The notes under the pieces: model-generated
The model's database searches: none
What the model saw: only the letters and a program-made list of their open reading frames with translations
Told to the model about the DNA's origin: nothing
From: Procambarus clarkii
Lineage: Eukaryota; Arthropoda; Malacostraca; Decapoda; Cambaridae
Assembly (NCBI RefSeq): GCF_040958095.1
Contig: NC_091152.1
Location: forward strand, 22,800,871 to 22,864,870
DNA length: 64,000 nucleotides
Direction of reading: 5' to 3'
Shown here: in pieces, positions 49,915-59,950 of the stretch
Layout: each line of letters opens with the position of its first letter
Position numbering within the stretch: position 1 is the stretch's first letter
Program-made: the position numbers and the translations under genes

Positions 49915-50575
49915 AGCGCGCGGGCCCCGTGAAAAAAAACTAGCGCATTGTGCGCGAGGCGTTTTGGGCTCTTGAGCGCAAACACCAAAAAGTGTGTAAT
50001 CTTTTCACTCTCCTGACACCAATTCTCGAGCTACGTATTTCATTTTGGTATCAATGTGTTGGCAATAAAATTCTCTACAAGATCATATGTATAAAATGTA
50101 ACCAAAGCATTAGCTATTCCACCACGAAATAAATAAAAATGTAGATCACTCGCCGTATGCCCAAACAGCAACAAAATGTTCATACTCTTTTGTTTGTTGT
50201 CAGCTCCACATTAGTCCTACAGCGTTAAATTTTATATCACTGAACTCGCAATAAAACTCTCTACACAGACATATGCATATAAATGTAGAATCATGATCGC
50301 GGCCCACACAAGAGTGTGTGAAGTGGGCGATTACCCTCGTTGTGTCACCAACTTAATAGTCTCTCCACTAAGTTACAATACAATGCCATTTTCTCAAATA
50401 GGCCATGTGCCTATTAGAGAAAACGGAAATTTAATGGCAAACATTTTCATACTAACCCCAAGTCGATCGAATAAGAATTGGATTTTATGTTTTTTTTTTA
50501 CATCGCGCGGCTATTTACGACGCGGGGGCAGAACCCGCATAAGCAAACCCGTCGTGTATGTACGACGTGGTCGCT
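49915..50575. mobile_element. TTAA-flanked element A
   Basis: Lies between TTAA at 49911-49914 and 50576-50579, with inner ends AGCGCGCGGG and (inverted) AGCGACCACG. It contains the subunit 'tttcattttggtatcaatgtgttggcaataaaattctctac', which also occurs in element B. The right end has the palindrome CGTCGTGTATGTACGACG. No coding frame recognised. Confidence 0.4.
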
Positions 50576-50579
50576 TTAA

Positions 50580-51478
50580 CACTTTGGTGTACCCCGCGCG
50601 CCACCCCTCAACTCTGCGATTTGGGTCCCAGGGTTTCACGGGAGTGTGCGTAAATTCTGAAAAGTGTATACTCTCTTCAACTTTGTCACCTTAATTCTCG
50701 TCCTACGAGATTAAATTTGGTATCATTGTGTTTGCAATAGAATTCTCTACAGCACTAAATGCATATAAACTCCAAAAGCCCGGCTAATTACCCGCAGCAA
50801 ACAGAGAAAGTGCGAATGAGTTACCCAGGAGCGCGCATACGCGATAAAATGTTTTCACTATTTTCACTGTGGTCACCTCAATTTTCGTCCTAGATCTTTC
50901 ATTTTGGTCTCAATGGGTTCGCAATAGAATTCTCTAGAGGAACATTAGCATATAAAATAAAAAACTTGGTCACGCTCCAACCGCCGACGAGTTGAAGACG
51001 GGCCACACTTTAGCCGCGAGTGAGCGCTCAGAAGCCTTCCAGCTACACTCCCAATTCCCGCCTTTTTCAAGCCAGCCTTTCGCAATTTTCTTCCTGGAAG
51101 GGCCTTGTTCATGATCACTATCCATCGTGGAGTAAGCGTAGATAGTTTCTAAAGCTGCAGTAAGAAATATAGCCACGGAAAATAGCCGAAATGTTCACAT
51201 GTTTGAGATGCAAGGGGAGGCGACACTGGTTACAACAGTGGAGCGAAAACAATGGGCCGACGGCGTGTGCCGAGCCGCCTGCAGGCCACGAGACGCAACA
51301 AAGAAAATGGGAAGACATCTGGGTGCATTTTAAAACCAGTCCCCAAAAAATCGGATAAAAATCTGATTTTTGGCGATTATTTAAAGTGGATGACGCAATC
51401 CTGCGTCATGCCCGTTATTACCGACAGTAAACGGATGACGCAATGCTGCGTCATGCCCGGGCGAAAGTGTTAAAGTGT
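50580..51478. mobile_element. TTAA-flanked element B (piggyBac-like)
   Basis: Shares the TTAA at 50576-50579 with element A and ends at TTAA 51479-51482. Inner ends are CACTTTGGTG and, inverted, CACTTTAACACTTTCGCCCG. Two palindromes, ATGACGCAATCCTGCGTCAT (51390-51409) and ATGACGCAATGCTGCGTCAT (51435-51454), repeat 45 bp apart near the right end. A short minus-strand frame (50970-51120, MDSDHEQGPSRKKIAKGWLE) could be a transposase N-terminus, but this is not proven. Confidence 0.45.
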
Positions 51479-51482
51479 TAAC

Positions 51483-53660
51483 TTCAGAAATACCAGAGCT
51501 CCGGAAATAACGACCAGGGTACAGCCCCATACAGGCCATTAAATTGAGTAGATACTGTATAATGACCTAGCTGAGCACCATAGGTTAGAGAGCTGGACGA
51601 GCATACATGTCAAGGTCGTTAGGCACAAAATCGGTACCAATAATAATGTGGGGTGTTTCTTTTTTGCTTTCACGACTGCAATGCGTACGTCGCCAATGTA
51701 CATGTGGCAGACGCTTCACGAAGCTGTCGGAATTAGCAGAATAGAAAATACGAGAGCAACCGTACAGGGCCTGGGAGCAAGGTCAAGTTAGTCCTTGGGG
51801 GTCTCTTCTCAGACTAGTCTCACCTGGTCCTGCTCCACGTTGATCGTTGGAATCTCCTCAATGATTTAACACTTTAAGCGACTCCTAGAGTCCTCATCAC
51901 ATTTATAGATTAGTGAATATAGGCAACTCGGTGTTGAAGACACTTAAGAGCTGAAGACTTGTATAATATTGGCAGTATTCAGAAGCGGTTCAATGGAAAC
52001 ACCGCATAAAGCTTAACAGTAGTTTATTTACTAACTTAACCATTAATACACAGGGTGCTTGATTTACTTTAGATTGGCGTCAGCAAAGCTATGGTTATAT
52101 TAGCGAGACTCTTGACGTCTGGCTAAACGGCTCGTATCCACTCGTGGAGAAACACTTAACTTAACACAGTTGACAGCCAATCATTAACACGGCAACCTAA
52201 CTGCCGGTTTGCAAAGGGATCACAAGAGTTCCATCCGGATACTCGGTAATGATGATATGCAATAAATCAACAAATACACTGTCAATGGGACAGGCAATAA
52301 CATGCACAATAATATTATCACACAATAACTAAATGTGTGGTGTATGTGAAGCTCACATTCACAGACTAGTGAAATGCAGTGATACCACACAGATAAACAC
52401 GCATTCACCGTCGATTCACCTATGACCTGTGACAGGTATAAGAAGGTGAGAACTGTGGTTGATCCCTCAGATCAACACAGACACAATAAAACAAGGACAA
52501 GATCTTGTACTTACAGACGGGTACCATGCCTTACTCACTCAGGCACATTTATACAAGCACTCGTAGGTGGCCTGACAGCTGGTTTTGCTCGTAGACACGG
52601 AGGGTACTTGCAGTAGGGCGGGCTGTATGCTTAACAGACAGACACCCGCACACACACACTGGCGCTGGCGATGAGTAAGGTGGTGACGTCACGTAGTAGT
52701 GAGGGCAGCGGCAACTGGCGGCTTGAGGCACAGAGGTACAGAGGTACTAGCTACACGCTCTGGACCGAGTGCAGACCAGGTTATATGGTACTATGCACTA
52801 CACTGTACGCTGTGGTACAGGTACACTGTGGTAAAGTCACACACAGATTACTTAGGCGGCGGCACTGCCTTAGTTCACTCTTAAGTCACTCACAACGATC
52901 TTTGTCACCAGGGGTTACCCGATACCAGTCTGTTTCGCTCTGGAGATTTGTCACTTTAGGCTTCTGAATAATATATTCGCACTCGTGATTCTGGGCGAGT
53001 GTGTCGTATAATCTTCAGATGCCGAGTTAACTTGACGGTGATGAATAGACAGTGTTCTTCTATCTATTGGCTGTTAGATAGAACAGGACACGTCCTCTAT
53101 GCAAGAGATCCCTCACAAGAATGGATTTTCAAAGGGTGCCGGGCATCTCGTGGCACACAACACAAAAAAGAGTTACAATTTGACCAATAGCATTGCAGCA
53201 AATGGGCGGGAACCAATCATATTAGCTCGTTCAATGAGCAGTAGCAGGAGTGACGTCATGAACACGTCACGACCACGTCATAGCTGTTATTTGCCATCGC
53301 GCCGGTTAACCCCAGAGGTCAGAGGGTCTGGCGTCTACCCTCTGTCTCTCACGCGGGCAACAGCACGTACTCACTGACCTTTTGGTGGCCAATATGCTTA
53401 ATTCCCTGTATCTACTTTCTGCCTGGACATACAGCGGCCTCCGTATTATAAAAGTGTTCCTGGTTAAGTGGGGATTCTGGAGATACCCAACATGCCAGGT
53501 CACTATCCAGGGTTAACAGAAATAGGACCTTGTGCACAAGATCGGTGCACTGTGCACAGCAATGAGCCATTCCAGTCAGCTGTGGGAGAATCTTGAGAGA
53601 GACACTCTCACAAATAAAATAATGAAAACTAGCCGAATTGTTACCGAAAACGGCATTTTC
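51483..53660. other. Unassigned sequence, no gene seen
   Basis: More balanced base composition than its surroundings, with no long frame on either strand and no RT, transposase or MTP similarity. Contains TGACGTCACG near 52682 and GTGACGTCATGAACACGTCA near 53250. Could be a diverged long repeat; I cannot classify it. Confidence 0.3.
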
Positions 53661-53669
53661 TTTTATGAA

Positions 53670-54035
53670 AAAGAAAATAAAGTGGAACCTTGGCTCTTTA
53701 ATGCCCCCGTTTTCATATTTTTTTGGTTCTTGAGTTCAATTTCTTTGAAAAATTTGACTCGGTACTCGTAGTTTGCTTTGGTGCTCAAGTTCGTTGATAC
53801 ACGTATGGGCTGACCGAGCACATAGCACACTTCGGTTTCCAGTGTCTCCCGCCTAGTGATGATCGCGCTTGAATTCTTTGTGAAGAATTCAAGTGTTTTG
53901 TGTTTTTTGGGTTTCTGAACATAAAAGTTCTTATTATATATCATTCCATGGGTTCCAAGAAAGTCAGTGGTAAAGTTCAACTTAAGAAAACAGTTGTGAG
54001 GATGACAATAGAGGAAAAACAAGAGACCATTCATA
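53670..54035 (+). mobile_element. Tigger-like transposon, 5' part with transposase start
   Basis: After a terminal region ('gtggaaccttggctctttaatgc') the plus strand has MGSKKVSGKVQLKKTVVRMT then IEEKQETIHS (53949-54036), the N-terminal helix-turn-helix start of Tigger/TIGD-type pogo transposases. It is cut by a LINE at ~54036. Confidence 0.65.
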
Positions 54036-55604
54036 GTAATTACCTAAGTGTAATTACCTAAGTGTAGTTACAGGATGAGAGCTACGCTCGTGGTGTTCCA
54101 TTTTCCCAGCACTCTTTGTCATATAACGCTTTGAAACTACTGACGGTCTTGGACTCCACCACCTTCTCGCCTAACTTGTTCCAACCGTCTACCACTCTGT
54201 TTGCGAAAGTGAATTTTCTTATATTTCTTCGGCATCTGTGTTTAGCTAGTTTGAATCTATGACCTCTTTTTCTTAAAGTTCCAGGTCTCAGGAAATCTTC
54301 CCTATCGATTTTATCAATTCCTGTTACTATTTTGTATGTAGTGATCATATCACCTCTTTTTCTTCTGTCTTCTAGTTTTGGCATATTTAATGCCTCTAAC
54401 CTCTCCTGGTAGCTCTTGCCCTTCAGTTCTGGGAGCCACTTAGTAGCATGTCGTTGCACCTTTTCAAGTTTGTTGATGTGCTTCTTAAGATGTGGGCACG
54501 GCACAACCGCTGCATATTCTAGCTTTGGCCTAACAAAAGTTGTGAACAGTTTCTTTAGTATATCGCCATCCATGTATTTAAAAGCAATTCTGAAGTTAGA
54601 AAGCGTGGCATAGGCTCCTCGCACAATATTTTTTATGTGGTCCTCAGGTGATAGTTTTCTATCTAGAACCACCCCTAGATCTCTTTCTTTATCAGAATTC
54701 TTTAAAAATTTCTCACATAATATATAGGTTGTGTGGGGTCTGTTCTCCTATTCCACATTCCATAACATGGCATTTATTAACATTAAATTCCATTTGCCAA
54801 GTGGTGCTCCATATACTTATTTTGTCCAGGTCTTCTTGAAGGGCATGACAATCATCTAAGTTTCTTATCCTTCCTATTATCTTAGCATCATCAGCAAACA
54901 TGTTCATATAATTCTGTATACCAACTGGTAGATCATTTATGTAGACAATAAACATCACTGGTGCAAGAACTGAACCCTGTGGTACTCCACTTGTGACATT
55001 TCTCTAGTCTGATACATTGCCTCTGATCACTGCCCTCATTTTTCTATCAGTCAGAAAATTTTTCATCCATGTTAGAAGCTTACCTGTCACTGCTCCAATA
55101 TTTTCCAGTTTCCAGAACAACCTCTTATGTGGAACTCTGTCGAAAGCCTTTTTTAGGTCCAGATATATGCAGTCAACCCAACCATCTCTTTCCTGTAATA
55201 TCTCTGTTGCGTGATCATAGAAACTGAGTAAATTTGATACACAAGATCTTCCAGATCGAAAACCATACTGTCTGTCTGATATTATATCATTTCTCTCCAG
55301 CTGTTCTACCCATTTAGTTTTATTTATTTTTTCCAATATTTTGACTATTACACTTGTCAATGATATAGGTCTATAATTAAGGGGGTCTTTCCTGCTTCCA
55401 CTTTTGTAGATTGGAACTATGTTAGCCTTTTTCCACACATCAGATACAACTCCTGTAAACAGGGATGCCTGAAAAATCAATTGAAGTGGAATGCTGAGCT
55501 CAGGTGTACACTCTCAGAACCCATGGTGAAACTCCATCTGGACCAACTGCTTTGCTCTTATTTAGCTCCTTGAGCATTTTTTCCACTTCGTCTCCAGACA
55601 CCCA
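54036..55604 (-). mobile_element. Jockey/CR1-type LINE, 5' truncated, frameshifted
   Basis: The minus strand encodes reverse transcriptase in three frames: NKSKAVGPDGVSPWVLR (~55520-55590), then PIYKSGSRKDPLNYRPISL, ISDRQYGFRSGRSCVSNLLS and YLDLKKAFDRVPHKRLF (55004-55480), then MNMFADDAKIIGRIRNLDDC with the F-A-D-D catalytic box (54713-54958), then the C-terminal region (54082-54672) with HINKLEKVQRHATKWLPEL and ends KECWENGTPRA. The 3' tail has degenerate (ACTTAGGTAATTAC)n. Endonuclease and ORF1 are missing. Inserted in a Tigger-like transposon. Confidence 0.88.
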
Positions 55605-56060
55605 TATAGTGTGACAATGTGCTGTCTCACTACAGACAAGTGTTAAAAAATAGGAAAAAACAAGTGTCTACAGACAGATTCTTAGTAAGACATGCAAGCA
55701 GTGAGCCACAACCATGTCCTAGTGGTAGGCCTGCAAAACGTAAGAGAGTGTACCCCAGAAATGTCATCACTGCCTGATGTTATAATGGAAGGGGACTCCC
55801 CTTTTAAACACTAACACCTCTCCTCCTCTCTCCCCTCCACCCCTCCTCCTCACCGTCTTCCATACGCCAACAAGGTAAAGTACCTATGAATAGTTTTCTG
55901 TAAAAAATGTATTTTTTAGTTAATATTTCTGGGTGTGGAACGGATTAATTAAATTTACATTATTTCTTACGGGAAAATACTTTTCGGTTTTCGTATTTTT
56001 GGTTTTCAAACTGTCTCTGGGAATGGATTAAATTCGAAAATGGAGGTACCACTATATTGA
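55605..56060 (+). mobile_element. Tigger-like transposon, 3' part
   Basis: Continues after the LINE with a plausible transposase tail (SLRQVLKNRKKQVSTDRFLV-like, imperfect) and then the terminal sequence 'tggaacggattaattaaattt', 'ttatttcttacggg', 'aatggattaaattcg'. The middle of the transposase is absent. Its 3' end matches window positions 1-344. Confidence 0.6.
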
Positions 56061-56098
56061 AAACAAGCTGTACAAGAATGTAACAACTCTTGTATATA

Positions 56099-56101
<3 letters not shown>

Positions 56102-56156
<55 letters not shown>
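56102..56156. repeat. 55-nt poly-A run
   Basis: Uninterrupted A run on the plus strand, directly left of a LINE fragment. Confidence 0.95.
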
Positions 56157-56157
<1 letters not shown>

Positions 56158-56229
56158 CACCACAGTCTGAGAACACAAGACTGAGGAAATACTAAACAAA
56201 AGTACTGTCCAATAGTCTCATACCAAACA

Positions 56230-56650
56230 CAATACTGCCCCCGGGAACACAAGATCAGAAGACATGACCACCATCCACAATTTCTCAGGGGACCAGACCG
56301 GGTAGAAATAGATGGATGAATAAACACGAGTGGTACACCCATAATGGGATACGAGTGGAAACCGAGTACCCAAAAGAGCCATGGAGACATTAGAAAAAAC
56401 TTTTTCATTGGCAGAGTAGTAAGGAAATAGAGTGCAGGAGGCAGATATGGTGGAGGATGACACCTTACACAAAACCAAATGTAGAGATGAAAGAGTTTGA
56501 GAAGCTCAGGAATGTGTACACAAGTAGAATGCTGGGTGAGAGGTGGGCCCAAAGAGCTGAAGCGCAATCTCCGCAAGCACAACCAGAAGAGTACAATGAG
56601 GCGAGGAAAAACTTATCAAAACTACTGATGACACATCGACAGTGATGAGG
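56230..56650 (+). mobile_element. LINE 3'-end fragment
   Basis: Shares GAGTACCCAAAAGAGCCA and downstream sequence with the fragments at 21690 and 16410 (GGTGGAGGATGACACC; AAATGTAGAGATGAAAGAG; AGAGCTGAAGCGCAATCTCC). Non-coding decay product. Confidence 0.6.
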
Positions 56651-56822
56651 GAAGCTCACACTAAATCACATACACCCCCACCACTCGCATAGCAGACACA
56701 ACCCACACCTTAGACATGCCATACATAAGGGAATGACCGAGTTACCGGTAAGAACAATGGTTCAAAAACAATAAAAAACCAGCGTTGAATGTTATGAAAC
56801 GCCATTTTCTGGGTGAGTCCCG

Positions 56823-57236
56823 GAGGCTCCCCGGAGCTATCCCAGGCTGATATGCTAATGTCAGACTTTGGCATCAGTCATGTGTATGGAGTTCTTAGGC
56901 CTACCGGGGACCACGGCCAGAACCGGGCCCCCTCAGAGAGGCAAGGGGAGCAATGGCCTATAGAAGCCCCCGTGTTAGTGGAAGCATTCTATGTCTGCCA
57001 TCGACCGGAACAGGCACCCAGAAAGGTAAGCGCCCCAAAACAAACCCCTATTCTGGTTAAAATTGCTACCTAAAACCGAACTAGTGGATAGAACTCCCCA
57101 ACCGAAAACAAGCAAACTAGTGTGACGTCACACACTGCCGCGCCGCTGTCTGCGCAGCTCCCCCCTCCCCGGGAGGGGGAAGGGGGAGCCCCAGACCCCC
57201 CGCGCCGGCTACCCACACCTCAGTTCTTGAGGCTGG
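56823..57236. repeat. Left inverted terminal repeat of DIRS copy 7
   Basis: From GGCTCCCCGGAGCTATCCC to CAGTTCTTGAGGCTG. Contains a CRE-like TGACGTCA (57123-57130) and a C-rich/G-rich hairpin (GCTCCCCCCTCCCC then GGGAGGGGGAAGGGGGAGC, about 57158-57190). The 48-bp stretch to its left (56775-56822) is left-end specific. Confidence 0.9.
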
Positions 57237-57275
57237 ATGTCAAAAACGCGAAAAACCGCCGACCGGAGGGAGGGA

Positions 57276-57385
57276 GGGATGCCGGGGAGCCTCCGGGACT
57301 CGCCCAGAAAATGGCGTTTCATAACATTCAACGCTGGTTTTCTGGGGGGAGCCCCGTCGGCTCCCCGGAGCTAACTACCCACAGA
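57276..57385 (-). other. Internal complementary region of DIRS copy 7
   Basis: Left half (GGGACTCGCCCAGAAAATGG, CGTTTCATAACATTCAACGC) is the reverse complement of 56775-56830; right half (CTGGGGGGAGCCCCGTCGG, CTCCCCGGAGCTA) is that of 62795-62829. They overlap in a single TTTT. In DIRS1 this region guides joining of the ends into a circle. Confidence 0.92.
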
Positions 57386-57466
57386 CAGAAAAAGAGGGAC
57401 TTACCCGGGAGGCGGTCGTCGCTCACCCCTCAACTCGAAGCCGAGACAACTGGCTGCAACCGCCGA

Positions 57467-58100
57467 TCACAAAACATGATGCACCCCCGGCCAGACCAAC
57501 CAAGCATCAACCACCCATGGACCCCTCCGGAACGCAGCAGTCTCATTCTTCGCCAGAAAAGAAGGAGACGGCTGCAAACGAACAAAACTATCACCACGAC
57601 CAAAAGAGCAGAAACCCCTGCGCCGGAGGAGAGCATGAAGCTCCCCTACCCGACCCCCAGAGGCCAAAGCCAACAAGAAAAGTGCCTTGGAAAAACAATC
57701 CAGGACCGAAGGGGCCACAACGAAACGAGGAGATGAAAGGAAAGCGAGCACTCTGTCCAAAGACCAGGACGGCTCAGGCGACGCATGAGCAGGCCGGAGG
57801 TGAAACAATGCACGAGACAGCTTGCGAAACGGCGCAGACGTAACATCGATACCGAAAGCAAGCTGAAGCGGCTCCGCCAGCGCCGCACGATACGAAGCGA
57901 CAGTGTTAGGCATAAGATGACGGTCCTGAAACAACCACGAGAGGAAGGACAAGACCACCCGAACAGACAAGGAGCTAACACGACGAAGACGCAAAAAGAA
58001 ACGGAAGGACCGCCAGGAAAACTGCATACTGCCGCCGAGAAGAAGCCCTCAGGTGGGACACCAACAAGGAGGCCACCTGATCACCATAGAGATGATGATA
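57467..58100 (-). pseudogene. Tyrosine recombinase of DIRS copy 7, C-terminus deleted
   Basis: The minus frame (57467-58027) has RVSSLSVRVVLSFLSWLF, HLMPNTVASYRAALAEPLQL, DVTSAPFRKLSRALFHLRP, PSWSLDRVLAFLSSP and LLALASGGRVGELHAL, with the first catalytic arginine at residue 126. It ends WPGVHHVL and then stops. Copy 2 continues here with HDVSK (HxxR box) and LAARYL (tyrosine); about 330 bp carrying these is missing in copy 7 between 57452 and 57473. The N-terminal residues (SHLRASSRRQYAV) are in the preceding RNase H frame. Confidence 0.85.
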
Positions 58101-58892
58101 GACTCGAGTCAAAAAAACCATACACGAAGACTCGAGGAGAAGATCGAACCAGCTACGTGACGTACCGGCCCGATCTGCTGAAAGAGGCGGAGCCGCGGGA
58201 AAAACCCTCGGGTTCGGACACCGAGCAACCAGCGCCTGAAACCAAGGCTGGGCCGGCCACCAAGGGGCCAGAAGGACAACTCTCCCCCGGTAAGTCTCTA
58301 AGCGAGTCAGGACCTGGAGCAACAGCCGAACCAGGGGAAAGAGATACAGGAACCCCCACCTCGTCCAGTCGAGCCGAAAGGCATCGACCCCGACGGCCTC
58401 GCAATCGGGGAAGGGCGCCGCATAAACGGGAAGACGCCGCGACCACGCCGACGCGAAGAGGTCCACCTCGGGGCGCCCGAACGTCTGGCAAAGCCAAAGG
58501 AAGGACTCGTCGTCGACCGTCCACTCCGTGGAGAGAGGAACGAAGCGAGACAGGGCGTCGGCCAAGACGTTGGACACGCCCCGTACGTGAACCGCCAGGA
58601 GAGCCAAACCCCGAGAACTCAGCAGACGAGTCACCCGAAGCGACCAACCCCAAAGAGACAAGGACCGCATCGAACCCCCGCGGTTCAGGCAATGAACCAC
58701 CGGAGAGCAGTCCGAATGGAGCCGAATCGTCGATCCGCGGGCCACCCGAATCCTCCCCAGAGCAAACCACACTGCCGCGAACTCCCGCACCGTACTGTGA
58801 GCTCGACGGAAGGACGGATCCCAACGCCCCTGGCCGGCCTGGTGAGCACTGGTCACAAAACCCCAGCCGAGACGACGCATCCGTGTACACAT
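57975..58892 (-). pseudogene. RNase H and Dam-like region of DIRS copy 7
   Basis: A 305-residue open frame. RNase H: LGWGFVTSAHQAGQGRW, the glutamate segment TVREFAAVWFAL, the aspartate segment TIRLHSDCSPVVHCLNRGG, and VRGVSNVLADALSRFVPL. The first aspartate (VYTDASS) is in the upstream RT frame, so a frameshift cuts the domain. Next comes FGRPEVDLFASAWSRRLPVY, VDAFRLDWTRWGFLYLFPLV and VVLLAPWWPAQPWFQAL. By motif order (LD-A-A; DA-x-x-x-W; NPPY; LLP-x-x-WF) I read this as a Dam-type methyltransferase module, with the NPPY position degenerate (YLFPL). It ends with the recombinase N-terminal segment. Confidence 0.8.
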
Positions 58893-59930
58893 CGAGCGAG
58901 GGCTCGGGTAGGCGCCAAGGTACTGAACCCCGAAAAACCCGAAGAGGAAGCCGGTGACGCAGCAACCGACGCAAGGCCCCCGGGAGTCGAACTCTGCGAT
59001 CGCGAGAGAGGCGGAAGGGGGAACCCCGAAGGAACCAGAACAGCCGTCGAAGCCAAACCCGACCCGGCGGGTAGACCACCATCGCGAAGTTCAGGCTCCC
59101 GCACAGCCCCTCGAGCATCCGCCGGGTGACCCGAGGGCCCTCCAGAAACAGACGAAGGCGGGACCGCAGCCGCAGGAGAGACTCCGGAGGGAGAGACAAG
59201 GAGGCGGTTCGAGAGTCCCACACGAGACCCAGCCATGTCCGAACCTGAGAGGGAACCAGATGGGACTTCCTCCAGTTCACCAAGAACCCGAACCCGGTGA
59301 GCTGGGAAAGAACCAAATCCCTGGCTAGCAAGCAAGCTGACTGGCTGGGAGCCCAAACCAGCCAGCCGTCGAGGTAGGCCAACACTCGAACACCTAGGAG
59401 ACGCAAACGAGCCACCACAACCCATGTAAGGCGTGTGAACATGCGAGGTGCCAGGTTCAACCCGAACGGGAGACAACGAAAGCGGTAACTCAGACGCCCC
59501 ACTACAAAACCGAGCCAGTCCCTGAACCGCGGATGAATCGGGACATGCCAATAAGCGTCCCGGAGGTCCAGGGACACCATCCAAGCTCCCGGCTCCAAGA
59601 GGAGCCGAACCTGAGACAGCGTAGTCATCCGAAAGGAGGGGCAATGAACCCAGGGGTTCAGATGGGACAAGTCCAGAATGAACCGCAGGTCCGCGCAGTC
59701 CCGTTTCGGAACCGGAAACAGACGGGAAACCCATCTGAGGGACGACGTCGTTTCGACGACGCCCAAGCGTACCCACTCCAAGACGACTCGACAGAGCGCA
59801 GGGGAAGAAGCCTGCCCTGCCAGCCCCGACCCCCCAAAGAGGGGAGGGGCCACCCAACGCCACCGCAGGCCGCGAGACACGACCCGAAAGGCCCACGAAT
59901 CGTGGGACCAGGCGCGGGCGAACAGCGCAA
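58893..59930 (-). pseudogene. Reverse transcriptase of DIRS copy 7 with YLDD to YLDG change
   Basis: Part of a 730-residue minus-strand frame (58153-60345). Motifs: TTSSLRWVSRLFPVPKRDC, DLRFILDLSHLNPWV, VSLDLRDAYWHVPIHPRF (first catalytic aspartate), RCLPFGLNLAPRMFTRLT, RVLAYLDGWLVWAPS, GFLVNWRKSHLVPSQVRTWL, then the RNase H start PSLDVYTDASS, where the frame shifts. The catalytic pair is broken: GAC to GGC at 59365-59367 turns the second aspartate into glycine. Copies 1, 3, 5 and 6 keep the pair. Confidence 0.9.
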
Positions 59931-59950
59931 GCCGCCCCCCCATCGCCCCG

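Noticed and set aside
50970..51176. Upstream MTP exon or piggyBac transposase gene
   Set aside because: Too short, no MTP similarity; the transposase idea rests only on its place in a TTAA element, so it is only mentioned there.
56100..56582. 160-codon minus frame ending in poly-F
   Set aside because: Antisense of a LINE fragment running into the poly-A tract.
57785..58957. 390-codon plus-strand frame, rich in R, P, E, K
   Set aside because: Antisense of the DIRS RNase H/Dam-like frame; GC-rich shadow with no domain. The same applies to plus-strand frames at 10284-10739, 18641-19528, 61037-61786 and others.
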